Notes: a model not told the origin generated them from the sequence alone. Numbered from the stretch's first letter, positions 30,535 through 39,768 are shown. The stretch is DNA of 64,000 bases from Litchfieldia alkalitelluris (GCF_002153425.1 NZ_KZ119600.1:1781103-1845102); one strand, 5' to 3'. Program-made: numbers and translations.

Positions 30535-32067
30535 TTAGTTTAGGGGATAAAACTTTAGCTCAATTTCCTTCTCAACAGCTTTTTCTAAATGCTTTTTATA
30601 TTTGTTACTATAGAACTCTTCAAAGTAAGGATCCTCCGTATAACCAATTTGAAACTCCCACATTTCATTTTTTACACTTATATGAATTTCCTTAATGATG
30701 CTGCGATATGAACGGTCAAGTCCGTAGCATAGCTTTAAAACTGCCCCCATGATTTCATATTTCCTTCTTTCTTTTTCAGAAAACCAGTCTTGGTAAGGCT
30801 TTAAATATTGCTTAAGCTGGGAGCGAGACTTAAAGGACGCTAAGAGAGATATGATGAGTCTTTCCCTATGTGTCACACCTTCAATTGTTTTATTCGTAAG
30901 TAGATAAAACGTATGTTGACTGATTGATTCCGTATGGATTGCTTCGCCGATGTAAAAAATACGTGCGGCCAATTTCATAAGCTTCAAGTCATCATTCGTT
31001 AACAAAGTAGGCAATATGGATTTTATCTCATGGTGAATATATGCCGAGAGTACGGAAATCCGTTTTTGATGCTCAAAATCTAATGCATAATCATGGGACA
31101 ATTGGTAGGTGCTCTCTTCTGCAACATTGGGGAAATGCGTCATGCCCATAGGGTGTAAGTACATTTCATACAGAAGCCCGTTTCGTAAACCTTTATCACT
31201 GATGATTAATTGTTCTGAGCCTGTAAAACGAACAAGCTCCTCAATCGCAGTGATGGCTGGAATAATGATATCAACACGATCCTTTGATAATCCGTCTACC
31301 TTCCGCCGTTCATCTTGTTGCAACCTTTGGAGCTCTTGATTAATTCCCCTTATATCTACATACTGCATTTCATAGTGATGCAAACCAGATAGTGGGTAAT
31401 CGTTTTTCTGTTGATGGATTAAGGCCAAATTACGGGCACTTCCTCCGATACCGATGACAGGGTATTTTTTATCCTTTAGCCATGACAATTTGGAGAACTC
31501 TTCCTGTAAAAACGATATAAGCGTATCTATTTCAGTTTTTGTTGGCTGGTCCGATTTTATAAACTGCTTTTTCAATGTAATAGCTCCAAAGGGGATACTG
31601 TGAAAATCCAACATTTCTCGATTCTCAAATAAAGTAACCTCCGTACTTCCACCACCAATATCAATGGTGATCCCTTCTTGAACATTCATGGAGTTTGTAA
31701 CAGCTAAGAACCCATAGTAAGCTTCCCCTTGATCAGATAATACCTCTATAGGAAAATCACTGTTCTCCTTAATTTGCTGCATGATTTCCTGCTGATTTGT
31801 TGCATTCCGAATGGCTGCAGTAGCAACACCCCGCACTTCGCGGAGATCATATTTTGATGCGACATCCTTAAATCGATCTAACGTTTCAAAGATGGCGGTG
31901 ATTCCTTGTTTTGTCATTTCGCCATTTTCATTTATATGACTGCTCAATCTTGCTACTACTTTTAAGTTTTGAATTTCTTTAATACAGCCAAGTTCATTTA
32001 TTTCATAGACAACAAAACGAATGGAGTTTGATCCCATATCGATAATGCCTAGTTGCTGTGGATTCAT
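30535..32067 (-). CDS. ppx: Exopolyphosphatase / GppA-like Ppx
   Basis: ASKHA-fold phosphatase that removes terminal phosphate from polyphosphate (or pppGpp). The first motif LGIIDMGSNSIRFVVYE and IDIGGGSTEVTLF are diagnostic; a C-terminal HD-like helical domain follows. ATG 32067 (510 aa) follows AAGGATG; the open frame to 32139 adds an unsupported leader. Divergent from the zinc transporter, and first gene of ppx-ppk. Confidence 0.92.
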   Translation of the reverse strand: MNPQQLGIIDMGSNSIRFVVYEINELGCIKEIQNLKVVARLSSHINENGEMTKQGITAIFETLDRFKDVASKYDLREVRGVATAAIRNATNQQEIMQQIKENSDFPIEVLSDQGEAYYGFLAVTNSMNVQEGITIDIGGGSTEVTLFENREMLDFHSIPFGAITLKKQFIKSDQPTKTEIDTLISFLQEEFSKLSWLKDKKYPVIGIGGSARNLALIHQQKNDYPLSGLHHYEMQYVDIRGINQELQRLQQDERRKVDGLSKDRVDIIIPAITAIEELVRFTGSEQLIISDKGLRNGLLYEMYLHPMGMTHFPNVAEESTYQLSHDYALDFEHQKRISVLSAYIHHEIKSILPTLLTNDDLKLMKLAARIFYIGEAIHTESISQHTFYLLTNKTIEGVTHRERLIISLLASFKSRSQLKQYLKPYQDWFSEKERRKYEIMGAVLKLCYGLDRSYRSIIKEIHISVKNEMWEFQIGYTEDPYFEEFYSNKYKKHLEKAVEKEIELKFYPLN

Positions 32068-32153
32068 TAAAAACACATCCTTCATTGGTATCTTGATTAG
32101 TATTTTCAAGGAGTGCGTAACAATATCCTTGTTTTTCATGATAGGCCTTTATA

Positions 32154-32182
32154 TTTACAAAAAAAAGGTGGTGTTGTATACT
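32154..32182 (+). promoter_or_regulatory. SigA promoter of zinc transporter operon
   Basis: -35 TTTACA (32154-32159), 17-nt spacer, -10 TATACT (32177-32182); start expected near 32189. Confidence 0.65.
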
Positions 32183-32193
32183 ACGATAAGAGT

Positions 32194-32215
32194 TAAATCG
32201 GAATCATTCTTATCA
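32194..32215 (+). promoter_or_regulatory. Zur-like operator
   Basis: TAAATCGGAATCATTC matches the left half and centre of the Bacillus Zur box (AAATCGTAAT-n-ATTACGATTT); the right half is degenerate. It begins about 5 nt after the predicted transcription start. The zur gene is the last member of the downstream operon. Confidence 0.6.
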
Positions 32216-32244
32216 TATATATTTATTTATTGGAGGTCTTTCAA

Positions 32245-33069
32245 ATGACCAAGGAGAGCCAGGCACAGCCGGCGCTAGAAATAAAAAACTTATCTTTTTC
32301 ATATGGGAAGCAAAATGTTTTAGAAGATATACATTTTACTGTCCCTCAAGGGTCATTCCTTGGCTTGATGGGACCTAATGGTTCAGGTAAGTCTACATTA
32401 ATTAAATGTATTTTAGGTTTACTTACCCCGAAGGAAGGGTCTATCAAACTGTTTGGAAAACCGATTCACCAATTCCATGACTGGAATAAGATCGGATTTG
32501 TTTCACAAAAGGCGAATAGCTTTAACAGTGGTTTTCCAGCAACAGTCTTCGAGGTCGTTTCAATGGGGTTATATGGGAAAGTGGGACTTTTTCGTTTTTT
32601 AACAAAAAAGCATAAATTACAAGTGAGGGAAGCAATCAAACAAGTTGGCATGGAGGATTTCATCCATCAAAATATCGGACAGCTTTCAGGTGGGCAGCAG
32701 CAACGGGTGTTTATAGCAAGGGCGTTAGTGAGCGAGCCAGAGCTACTAATACTTGATGAGCCTACTGTAGGGGTGGATGCGAAATCTGTGCAGAACTTTT
32801 ACAATATGTTGAAGCGGCTGAATAAGGAGCGGGGGATGACGCTCATTTTAGTGACACATGATATTGGAGCAATGACGGAGTACATCACTGACGTGGCTTG
32901 TTTAAATAAGTGTCTTCATTTCCATGGGAATAAGGAAGAGTTTGAATTACAGCAGGAAGACATGATGAGCTCTTTATATGGCCATGATGTTCGTGTGATT
33001 ACGCATAACCATGACCATCATGATCATGATCACACCCATGACCACGACCACGATGGGAGCGGTCACTGA
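32245..33069 (+). CDS. znuC: Zinc ABC transporter ATPase with His-rich tail
   Basis: 274 aa. Walker A GPNGSGKST, signature LSGGQQQRV, Walker B LLILDEPT, switch His in LVTHD. The C-terminus is a run of His/Asp (HNHDHHDHDHTHDHDHD), probably metal-binding and consistent with zinc. ATG 32245 follows GGAGGTCTTTCAA; the TTG at 32230 is part of the leader. The stop overlaps the permease start by one base. Confidence 0.9.
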   Translation: MTKESQAQPALEIKNLSFSYGKQNVLEDIHFTVPQGSFLGLMGPNGSGKSTLIKCILGLLTPKEGSIKLFGKPIHQFHDWNKIGFVSQKANSFNSGFPATVFEVVSMGLYGKVGLFRFLTKKHKLQVREAIKQVGMEDFIHQNIGQLSGGQQQRVFIARALVSEPELLILDEPTVGVDAKSVQNFYNMLKRLNKERGMTLILVTHDIGAMTEYITDVACLNKCLHFHGNKEEFELQQEDMMSSLYGHDVRVITHNHDHHDHDHTHDHDHDGSGH

Positions 33070-33899
33070 TGATACAAGTTTTTTTTCAGTTTGATTTCTT
33101 AAGGTACTCTTTATATACAGGACTGATGATCGGTTTTTTAGCACCTTTTTTAGGTGTGTTTTTAGTCGTAAGGCGTTTATCACTCATCGCAGATGCCTTG
33201 TCACACATCACATTAACGGGAATCGCCTTTAGTCTTCTGTTAGGAAGATTCTACCCCTTGTTTGCTGGACTGAATCCACTGTATATGGGAATGGCTTTCT
33301 CTGTGACAGGGGCTTTATTTATCGAACGGCTTCGGAATGTTTATAAGTATTATAAGGAGCTTGCCATACCAATTATTTTATCAGCAGGAATTGGTATCGG
33401 GGTTGTATTTATATCACTCGCTGACGGATTTACTAATGATTTATTTCATTATTTATTTGGTAGTGTCGTCACGATTACTAGAACAGACTTTCAAATGATT
33501 GGTGTTATATCAGCCGTAGTAGTTGTGTTAATCGTTTTGTTTTATAAAGAATGGTTTTTTCTCAGCTTTGATGAGGACCAAGCGGTTATTTCGGGTATAC
33601 CAAAGAAGGCATTACACTTTATTTTTATCGTGATGGTTGCACTTGTTATTGCAGCTTCCATGCGAATAGTCGGTATATTACTTGTCTCGGCATTAATGAC
33701 CCTTCCCGTTGCTTCAGCTATGAGGTGGGCGAAGAGCTTTAAACAAACGTTCCTTTATGCTGTTATCTTTGGAGAGGTGTCCGTTGTGCTTGGTCTTGTG
33801 TTAGCACTTCACTTTGATATAGCCTCTGGTGGAACAATTGTCATGCTAAATGTTATTATATTATTGATATCCCTTCTACTTACGAGGAAGCGGATGTAA
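33069..33899 (+). CDS. znuB: Zinc ABC transporter permease 1
   Basis: 276 aa, ABC-3 family, about 8 membrane helices. The segments LVVRRLSLIADALSHITLTG and GILLVSALMTLPVASAM are typical of ZnuB/AdcB. It is translationally coupled to znuC. The neighbouring gene is a paralogue, so the two could form a heterodimeric channel. Confidence 0.88.
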   Translation: MIQVFFQFDFLRYSLYTGLMIGFLAPFLGVFLVVRRLSLIADALSHITLTGIAFSLLLGRFYPLFAGLNPLYMGMAFSVTGALFIERLRNVYKYYKELAIPIILSAGIGIGVVFISLADGFTNDLFHYLFGSVVTITRTDFQMIGVISAVVVVLIVLFYKEWFFLSFDEDQAVISGIPKKALHFIFIVMVALVIAASMRIVGILLVSALMTLPVASAMRWAKSFKQTFLYAVIFGEVSVVLGLVLALHFDIASGGTIVMLNVIILLISLLLTRKRM

Positions 33900-33919
33900 G
33901 GGAAGCTTAGGTGATTTAG

Positions 33920-34765
33920 TTGGAAATACTACAACAACTTACATTTATCGAAAGGGGAATCGTAGCCGGGCTTATTATCGGATTGATATGTCCTTTGTTG
34001 GGTGCGTTTCTTTTAGTGAGAAGGATAACAATTATAACAGAGGCCTTATCTCATATTACCTTAACAGGTATTACAGCAGGTGTCTTTATTAGTCAAACGA
34101 TGACTTGGTTAGCTTTTATTAATCCTTTATATACAGGTCTGATTTTTTCATTAGTAGGGTCTATTTTAATTGAAAAACTGCGTCATGCGTACAAATCATT
34201 TCAGGAGTTGGCAGTGCCGATTATCTTATCGAGTGGGATAGGACTAAGTGCCATTTTAATTGGACTATCTTCAGGTAGCACGGTGGAGTGGTATAGTTAC
34301 TTGTTCGGGAGCCTTGTCACAGTTTCTTTATCCGATCTATATTTTACAATGGCGACTGGATTTATTGCTTTTATCATTATCTTTGCGTTTTATAAGGAAT
34401 GGTTGTCTATTTCTTTTGATCAAGAATTTGCGAAAACATCGGGAATTAAGGTTAATCGGTTGAACTTCTTTTTCTCCCTATTAATCGCTTTGGTCATTTC
34501 CATGTCCATGAAAGTAGTTGGAATATTATTGGTAGGAGCGATGGTGACACTACCAGTAGCCGCTAGTATACAGATCGCAAAAAGTTTTCGCCAAGTAGTT
34601 ATATTAGGAATTATTTTCGGTGAAGTTGCTATGATTGCTGGGATTTTATTTTCCTATTACTTTAACATAGCAACTGGGGGAATGGTTGTAGTTACAGGAG
34701 TAGTGATATTACTACTCACTTCCTTAATCAAACGACTTGGACTAGTTTCATCAACGGTAGCTTAG
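33920..34765 (+). CDS. Zinc ABC transporter permease 2 (paralogue of preceding gene)
   Basis: 281 aa. The same topology and motifs as the previous permease (LLVRRITIITEALSHITLTG, GILLVGAMVTLPVAAS), clearly a diverged tandem duplicate. TTG 33920 follows TAGGTGATTTAG. B. subtilis and most relatives have one permease here. Confidence 0.85.
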   Translation: MEILQQLTFIERGIVAGLIIGLICPLLGAFLLVRRITIITEALSHITLTGITAGVFISQTMTWLAFINPLYTGLIFSLVGSILIEKLRHAYKSFQELAVPIILSSGIGLSAILIGLSSGSTVEWYSYLFGSLVTVSLSDLYFTMATGFIAFIIIFAFYKEWLSISFDQEFAKTSGIKVNRLNFFFSLLIALVISMSMKVVGILLVGAMVTLPVAASIQIAKSFRQVVILGIIFGEVAMIAGILFSYYFNIATGGMVVVTGVVILLLTSLIKRLGLVSSTVA

Positions 34766-34786
34766 TACTGACGAGGGGGATTTATT

Positions 34787-35209
34787 GTGAATGTAGAAGA
34801 AGCAATTCAGCTTATGAAGGATAAGGGCTTTAAACATACAGATAAGCGGGCAGATATGCTCCAGCTTTTTTCGGCAGAGAAGCGGTATTTAGCTGCGAAA
34901 GATGTGTTAGAGCATATGCAAGGGAAATATAATGGTCTCAGTTTTGACACGATCTATCGTAATTTATCCGTTTTTACAGACTTAGGTATTTTAGAATCAA
35001 CGGAATTAGATGGGGAAAAAAAGTTTCGATTTACTTGTGCAGCGGATCACCACCATCATCATCTAATTTGTCTTGACTGTGGGAAAACAAAGCACATTGA
35101 GGAATGTCCAATGGATCTCTTTCCAGTGAAGAAGGAAGGCTTCCATATCGTAGACCATAAGTTTGAGGTATATGGGTACTGCGAGCAGTGTGAAGCACCA
35201 AGAGGGTAA
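34787..35209 (+). CDS. zur: Zur, zinc-responsive Fur-family repressor
   Basis: 140 aa. Winged helix with the recognition helix SFDTIYRNLSVFTDLGILE, the His-rich regulatory site DHHHHHLICLDCG, and structural CxxC zinc pairs CLDCG and CEQC. Near-identical layout to B. subtilis Zur (YqfV). GTG start behind GAGGGGG. As the last gene of its own regulon operon it gives autoregulation if the box at 32194 is real. Confidence 0.94.
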   Translation: MNVEEAIQLMKDKGFKHTDKRADMLQLFSAEKRYLAAKDVLEHMQGKYNGLSFDTIYRNLSVFTDLGILESTELDGEKKFRFTCAADHHHHHLICLDCGKTKHIEECPMDLFPVKKEGFHIVDHKFEVYGYCEQCEAPRG

Positions 35210-35240
35210 ATAAAGTTTAAAAACAGCAAAAGCAAAAGTA

Positions 35241-35321
35241 AAAGCTCACCTTTAAAAAGTGCTGGGAAGAATTTTATCGGATTAACGATGTCTCATCAGC
35301 GACTTATTTGTAGTGAGCTTT
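35241..35321 (+). terminator. Possible long-loop terminator after zur
   Basis: AAAGCTCAC (35241) is complementary to GTGAGCTTT (35313), but the loop is about 63 nt and the T-run short. Confidence 0.3.
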
Positions 35322-35355
35322 TCGTGTTTATTGAACTTCTTTATCTGTGTCGAAT

Positions 35356-35616
35356 TTATAACTTATTAAGGCTATTTTTAGTCTGATTAATTAATGAAGC
35401 TATATTACCAGTATCATTCGTGTTTCGCCCAGTATACTTGTCTAATTCTGCAACCATTTCATCATATTTGTTTTTTGGTAAACGTCCATCAATGTACATA
35501 AATGTAGCAAATGCGTATGCTAATGCTGTTGTATCTACCACAACGTTTACGTCCACATCTGAATTACCACTTTCACTTACTATAGACTTCACCTTATAAT
35601 CATATTTCATAGGCAT
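35356..35616 (-). CDS. Small protein with SGNSxVDV motif (86 aa), function unknown
   Basis: Begins MPMKYDYKVKSIVSESGNSD. It contains SGNSDVDVNV followed by an Ala-rich helix (ALAYAFATFM) and a helical C-terminus, DEMVAELDKYTGR. A strong GGAGGTGGAGGTG ribosome-binding region 9 nt from ATG 35616 makes translation convincing; the longer frame to 35646 is not needed. The motif is repeated in the next upstream gene. No known family recognised; no signal peptide or membrane helix. Confidence 0.7.
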   Translation of the reverse strand: MPMKYDYKVKSIVSESGNSDVDVNVVVDTTALAYAFATFMYIDGRLPKNKYDEMVAELDKYTGRNTNDTGNIASLINQTKNSLNKL

Positions 35617-35654
35617 ATTAAAGCACCTCCACCTCCACAAGGGCATAATATATT

Positions 35655-35689
35655 AAAAAAGGGCAGGGCACTAGCAGTAGCTAGCACCC
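35655..35689 (-). terminator. Terminator between the two small SGNS genes
   Basis: On the minus strand GGGTGCTAGC / GCTAGTGCCC precedes a T-run (plus-strand A6 at 35655). Confidence 0.8.
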
Positions 35690-35696
35690 TTATTAG

Positions 35697-35930
35697 TTAT
35701 AGGATGTCGGTTTGACGTTGTCGCCGGCGTTGCGCTTGGCGCGCCTTAGCGACAGCCTCTGCATCGACATAAACATCAACATACGAATTACCACTGTCAG
35801 TTACATCTGCAATGTTAAAGTTGAAGTTCTTATCTTTTAGGATGTTTTCATTGTCGAGTCTGTTTAAGTTTTTGTTGATGTCGTCATCAGAAAGAAAGCG
35901 AACGGCTGTTGGTTGGCGTCTGTTTGACAT
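35697..35930 (-). CDS. Small protein with SGNSxVDV motif (77 aa), function unknown
   Basis: MSNRRQPTAVRFLSDDDINKN..., with SGNSYVDVYV followed by an Ala-rich helix and a basic end, RQAQRRRQRQTDIL. ATG 35930 follows AAAGGGGGGGG. It shares SGNSxVDVxV with the 86-aa protein downstream but has its own terminator, so the two are separately transcribed paralogues or partners. Function not recognised. Confidence 0.7.
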   Translation of the reverse strand: MSNRRQPTAVRFLSDDDINKNLNRLDNENILKDKNFNFNIADVTDSGNSYVDVYVDAEAVAKARQAQRRRQRQTDIL

Positions 35931-36143
35931 GTGTTCCCCCCCCTTTCTTTTTGAGGATACTCTAGTAATATGAGAAAAACTGGAGATGGCGTGGACAAAT
36001 AGAGTAGTCACTCATTTGATTTATCGTTTTATTAAATAAAGAGGCGTCATGAAGGGGAAGTATGTCTAATAGGAGATGAGATGGGGATTGAATTTGAATG
36101 TATCTTGATTGAGGGGGAGACTGTAATTGTCTTATCGGGTAGA

Positions 36144-36590
36144 GGCGTTTTTGGTCGCCTCCTGATCGGATACGAAAAATAGAATAAATCAAATCTCATA
36201 CCAGATTGCCGCTTGATCAGGTATGAAAATTGGAAAAAGACAAATCTCATACCAGATCGACGCCTGATCTGGTATGAAAATTAGAAAAAGTCAAATCTCA
36301 TACCAGATCGCCGCTTGATCAGGTATGAAAAATGGAAAAAGTGAAATCTCATACCAGATCGCCGCTTGATCAGGTATGAAAAATGGAAAAAGTGAAATCT
36401 CATACCAGATCGCCGCCTGATCTGGTATGAAAAATAGAAAAAACAAAATCTCATACCAGATTGAGGCCTGATCAGGTATGAAAAATGGAAAAATTCAAAT
36501 CTCATACCAGATCGACGCCTGATCAGGTATGAAAAATAGAAAAAACCAAATCTCATACCAGATCGCTCATCGCTCCTAGAGGGTGTGCAC
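36144..36590. repeat. 51-bp tandem palindrome array, eight register points
   Basis: CTCATACC recurs at 36195, 36246, 36297, 36348, 36399, 36450, 36501 and 36552, exactly 51 bp apart, with a degenerate copy before. Each unit holds an inverted repeat CATACCAGATC ... GATC(A/T)GGTATG with a 7-nt centre, then an A-rich linker of about 20 nt. Because 51 is 17 codons, spurious frames stay open through it. It fills the gap between the 77-aa gene and yqfW. Confidence 0.9.
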
Positions 36591-36598
36591 TCTTACTC

Positions 36599-37180
36599 TT
36601 AGGATTGTTTTAAAGGAAAGAAACCTTCAACGATCTCTTTTGCTTCCTTCCAACTTTTCACTCTAAAAACTCCACGAGGCACAGCATCTCGATTGTAAGG
36701 TGTATCAAATAAAATAACTGGAATATTGCAATCCTCTGCAATGTCACAAGCGTTATCATGTTTATCCTCAAAGAAAATATCCACACTATGTTCTTTTACA
36801 GCCTCTAGTTTTCGGTGTGACCCTAACAGCTGGATGTGGTCAAATGGAATTTCTTGAGCTTGAAACCATTCCGCAGTAAGGTCATGGAACTGCGTAGGTC
36901 TAGCACTGATGTAAAAAAGCTCATGATGTGTTTTCCAGTCCGTTAATATATTTTTAGCATGCATGGCAAGTGTCGCTTCTTTATAAATATTTGGTTCATG
37001 CTGCTGCATCCATTTCCAAAACTCATCCTTTGGAATATCTAAAAGAGCAGATAAATCATACTCCGTAATATCCTCCAGTGTCAGAGTTTTACTAAAATGA
37101 TCATTAATATATGGTATGAACGTTGCTGGATCAGTTACAGTACCATCTATATCAATTCCAAATCGTTTTTTATTTTTCAT
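36599..37180 (-). CDS. yqfW: YqfW-like HAD 5'-nucleotidase
   Basis: 193 aa HAD phosphatase of the NT5C (deoxyribonucleotidase) type. Motif I FGIDIDGTVTD with two catalytic Asp, motif II YISARPT, and motif IV IFFEDKHDNA. ATG 37180 follows AAAGGTGAC; the longer frame to 37273 runs into repeat debris. Neighbour of yqfX/ispG as in B. subtilis. Confidence 0.88.
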   Translation of the reverse strand: MKNKKRFGIDIDGTVTDPATFIPYINDHFSKTLTLEDITEYDLSALLDIPKDEFWKWMQQHEPNIYKEATLAMHAKNILTDWKTHHELFYISARPTQFHDLTAEWFQAQEIPFDHIQLLGSHRKLEAVKEHSVDIFFEDKHDNACDIAEDCNIPVILFDTPYNRDAVPRGVFRVKSWKEAKEIVEGFFPLKQS

Positions 37181-37226
37181 CGTGTAGTCACCTTTCTTAT
37201 TAGGTTTTTTTATATGCCCCCAAGAC

Positions 37227-37300
37227 GTGGGTAAGTTATTAGGCGGAATTTGGAGGATGCTCATCATCCGCACACGGAAAGCGAGTGGACTGAAACGATC
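37227..37300. repeat. Fragment of the Bacillaceae palindromic repeat
   Basis: CACGGAAAGCGAGTGGACTG resembles the tail (CCGCGGAAAGCGA) of the repeats at 27305 and 47724; the 5' arm is missing. Confidence 0.45.
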
Positions 37301-37454
37301 ACCAACACATGATTTGTATTTTCAGGTTAGCACTTATTTAAATGCATAAATCCCTAGAAATAAGCTTCCATGAGCACTTGAAATCATTGTCAACCATAAT
37401 CAGACCATGAAATGGCACACTAAGTTTACACGGCTTGGCAAAGGAGGTTTTTTG

Positions 37455-37883
37455 ATGTCTCACTATGATAATAATGAGCATCCAAGGGATTTTCATGTGG
37501 TGAAAGATGAGCGAAGCAATGATGTAAAGTACGATCCAGAACACTATAAAGAGTCGGAGTACCGTGAAGAAACAGCTGCGGAGTATGCTCCAAACCCTGG
37601 TCTTCTAGGTGGAAGAGAGGAAGTTGAAATAACTTCTGACAGGACAAGGGAGATGGAAAGGGAAGATGATACAGTTACTGATGAAGGTAAAGGGATGGGA
37701 ACATTGGCTGTTGCCCTATCCATTGTATCTCTGTTCTTCCTTCCGATAATCTTCGCTGGTGCCGGCTTGATACTAGGGTTCATGACAGTTAATCGTGGTC
37801 ACAAAGGACTAGGATATACTGCAGTGGTTATCAGTGCGTTTACAATTATAATGGCAGTCTTTTTTGCTCCATTCGTCACCTAA
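37455..37883 (+). CDS. yqfX: YqfX-like membrane protein
   Basis: 142 aa. The first 80 residues are hydrophilic and charged (MSHYDNNEHPRDFHV...); the C-terminus has two membrane helices separated by NRGHKG, a DUF4190-like hairpin. Function unknown. ATG 37455 follows AAGGAGG at 37441. Located opposite ispG, as yqfX in B. subtilis. Confidence 0.75.
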   Translation: MSHYDNNEHPRDFHVVKDERSNDVKYDPEHYKESEYREETAAEYAPNPGLLGGREEVEITSDRTREMEREDDTVTDEGKGMGTLAVALSIVSLFFLPIIFAGAGLILGFMTVNRGHKGLGYTAVVISAFTIIMAVFFAPFVT

Positions 37884-37959
37884 CTATATTAACTAAAATT
37901 TCGCCAAGCGTGTAGATGGTTGTAAGGGCTGTAATTGATGAGTAGCCTATATATGAAAG

Positions 37960-37995
37960 TGGCGCACATGATTAAATGTGCGCCATTTTCCTTTT
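37960..37995. terminator. Bidirectional terminator between yqfX and ispG
   Basis: GGCGCACAT / ATGTGCGCC stem flanked by A/T runs. Confidence 0.85.
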
Positions 37996-37997
37996 TA

Positions 37998-39119
37998 TTA
38001 ATTATTATTTGACTCAGCCAGTTCTTTTTCTTTGCGTTGCTTTTCTTCGTGTTCTGCGGCTAGTTTGTCGATTTCTTTCTTCAACTCTTCAACCATATCC
38101 GCTTCTGGAACTTTTCGAATTGTTTTTCCTTTACGGAACAAAAGACCTTCACCGCGAGCACCGGCGATTCCGATATCCGCTTCTTTTGCTTCTCCTGGAC
38201 CGTTTACAGCACAGCCAAGAACAGAAATTTTAAGTGGTGCATTTATTTTTTGGATATATTCTTCGACTTCATTGGCAATACTGATCAAATCGATCTCAAT
38301 TCGACCACATGTTGGGCAAGAAATAAGTGTTGCAGCGTTTGCAGCTAATCCGAAAGATTTTAACAACTCTTTCGCCACTTTTATTTCTTCCACTGGATCA
38401 GCACTTAAGGAAATACGAATTGTACTTCCGATACCTTGATTTAACAAGATACCAAGTCCTGCAGCACTTTTAATTGTTCCAGAGAATAATGTCCCAGACT
38501 CTGTAATCCCTAAATGAAGAGGATAATCAAAAGTTTTTGACGCTTTTTCATATGCTTCAATTGCAAGTCGTACATCCGAAGCTTTCATGGACACGATTAT
38601 ATCGTGGAAATCAAGATCTTCCAGGATCTTAATGTGGTGAAGGGCACTCTCCACCATTCCGTCAGCCGTTGGATAACCGTATTTATCTAGAATACGCTTT
38701 TCCAATGAACCAGCGTTTACACCAATTCGGATCGGAATCCCTTTTGCTTTTGCTGCGTTAACAACAGCTTCTACTTTTTCACGACGTCCTATATTTCCTG
38801 GGTTAATTCGAATCTTATCAGCGCCGCCTTCAATTGCTTTCAGGGCAAGCTTATAATCGAAATGAATATCCACGACAAGTGGAATATTGATTTGCTTTTT
38901 AATCTCAGGGATCGCTTCTGCAGCTCTCATATCTGGACAAGCGACACGAACGACTTGGCAGCCTGCCTCTTCTAATCTTTTAATTTCAGCAACTGTCGCT
39001 TCCACATCATGTGTTTTCGACATTGTCATACTTTGAATGATGACTTCATCACTACCCCCAATGGTGATAGGTCCAACTTTTACAGCTCTTGTTTTTGTAC
39101 GGTGAATAACTTGGGTCAC
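37998..39119 (-). CDS. ispG: IspG (GcpE) HMBPP synthase
   Basis: Penultimate MEP-pathway enzyme, [4Fe-4S] ferredoxin-dependent. TIM barrel N-terminal part ([15 protein letters not shown]), then a C-terminal cluster domain with CPTCGR and CAVNGPGEA. 373 aa. The GTG start follows AAAGGGGCGATGAA. It works directly before IspH, encoded in the same window. Confidence 0.96.
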   Translation of the reverse strand: MTQVIHRTKTRAVKVGPITIGGSDEVIIQSMTMSKTHDVEATVAEIKRLEEAGCQVVRVACPDMRAAEAIPEIKKQINIPLVVDIHFDYKLALKAIEGGADKIRINPGNIGRREKVEAVVNAAKAKGIPIRIGVNAGSLEKRILDKYGYPTADGMVESALHHIKILEDLDFHDIIVSMKASDVRLAIEAYEKASKTFDYPLHLGITESGTLFSGTIKSAAGLGILLNQGIGSTIRISLSADPVEEIKVAKELLKSFGLAANAATLISCPTCGRIEIDLISIANEVEEYIQKINAPLKISVLGCAVNGPGEAKEADIGIAGARGEGLLFRKGKTIRKVPEADMVEELKKEIDKLAAEHEEKQRKEKELAESNNN

Positions 39120-39266
39120 ACTTCATCGCCCCTTTATGTGAAATCAATACTTCTTTTTTGGAAAAATAAGTTGGCGCTCTTTCGTATTTAATGTTCCCTA
39201 CTAAACAGGGACATATTTGATGGCGCTTTTACTATTGTACCAACGACTTCACACTTGTGGCAAGAA

Positions 39267-39668
39267 CTATGAGTGATCTCCATCACTTTCCTCGTAATAT
39301 ATAGGAAATCTATATACCTCTCCAACAAGTATTTGATGTGCAACAATATCTGAATTAAGGGCTTCAAAGTCTTCCACAACTGTGTGTGGGGCAACAGTAA
39401 AGTTTTTTCCTTCATGAAGAGCCTTGACGATCCCATACACAGTTTGACCAGAATCCACAATAACTTCTTGATAAGGAAGACTTATTTGCCCACCTGTTTG
39501 TTCATCTGTTTCACTACTACCCTGTATCGATTCCGTGCTATCAACCGTTTCCTCCGTTTTTTCATTAGCATGAATGTTGGAAGAGTGAGGTATCGTCCCA
39601 ACATTTAAATCATAGAAAGCACTGATGATAAAAACCATTATTATGATGAATACGAGCAATGGTCTCAT
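39267..39668 (-). CDS. yqfZ: YqfZ-like membrane/secreted protein
   Basis: 133 aa with one N-terminal membrane segment (residues 4-19), a Thr/Glu/Ser-rich linker and a C-terminal LysM-like domain (VIVDSGQTVYGIVKALHEG ... GEVYRFPIY). ATG 39668 is 9 nt from AAGGAG. Place upstream of ispG agrees with B. subtilis YqfZ. Function unknown; perhaps wall-binding. Confidence 0.7.
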   Translation of the reverse strand: MRPLLVFIIIMVFIISAFYDLNVGTIPHSSNIHANEKTEETVDSTESIQGSSETDEQTGGQISLPYQEVIVDSGQTVYGIVKALHEGKNFTVAPHTVVEDFEALNSDIVAHQILVGEVYRFPIYYEESDGDHS

Positions 39669-39768
39669 GACGCACAACTCCTTGTCCTTTTATTTTTGAA
39701 GCTGTTTCAACTTTTTATTGAATCTAAAACGTATCGACTTTTCCTATTATTAATACATTCTATGCGGA

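Noticed and set aside
36281-36556. 91-aa minus-strand frame made of repeated FSYLIRRRSGMRF-like units, and the similar frame at 36047-36250
   Set aside because: The repeat period of 51 is a multiple of three, so the frame stays open by construction; there is no ribosome-binding site and the sequence pairs as DNA/RNA palindromes.
36195-36590. CRISPR array
   Set aside because: The parts between the palindromes are nearly identical from unit to unit, so there are no unique spacers; no cas genes are present. The same holds for the 60-kb array.
39188-39460. 90-aa minus-strand ORF overlapping yqfZ
   Set aside because: Overlaps the LysM-like yqfZ in another frame; no ribosome-binding site and no motif.
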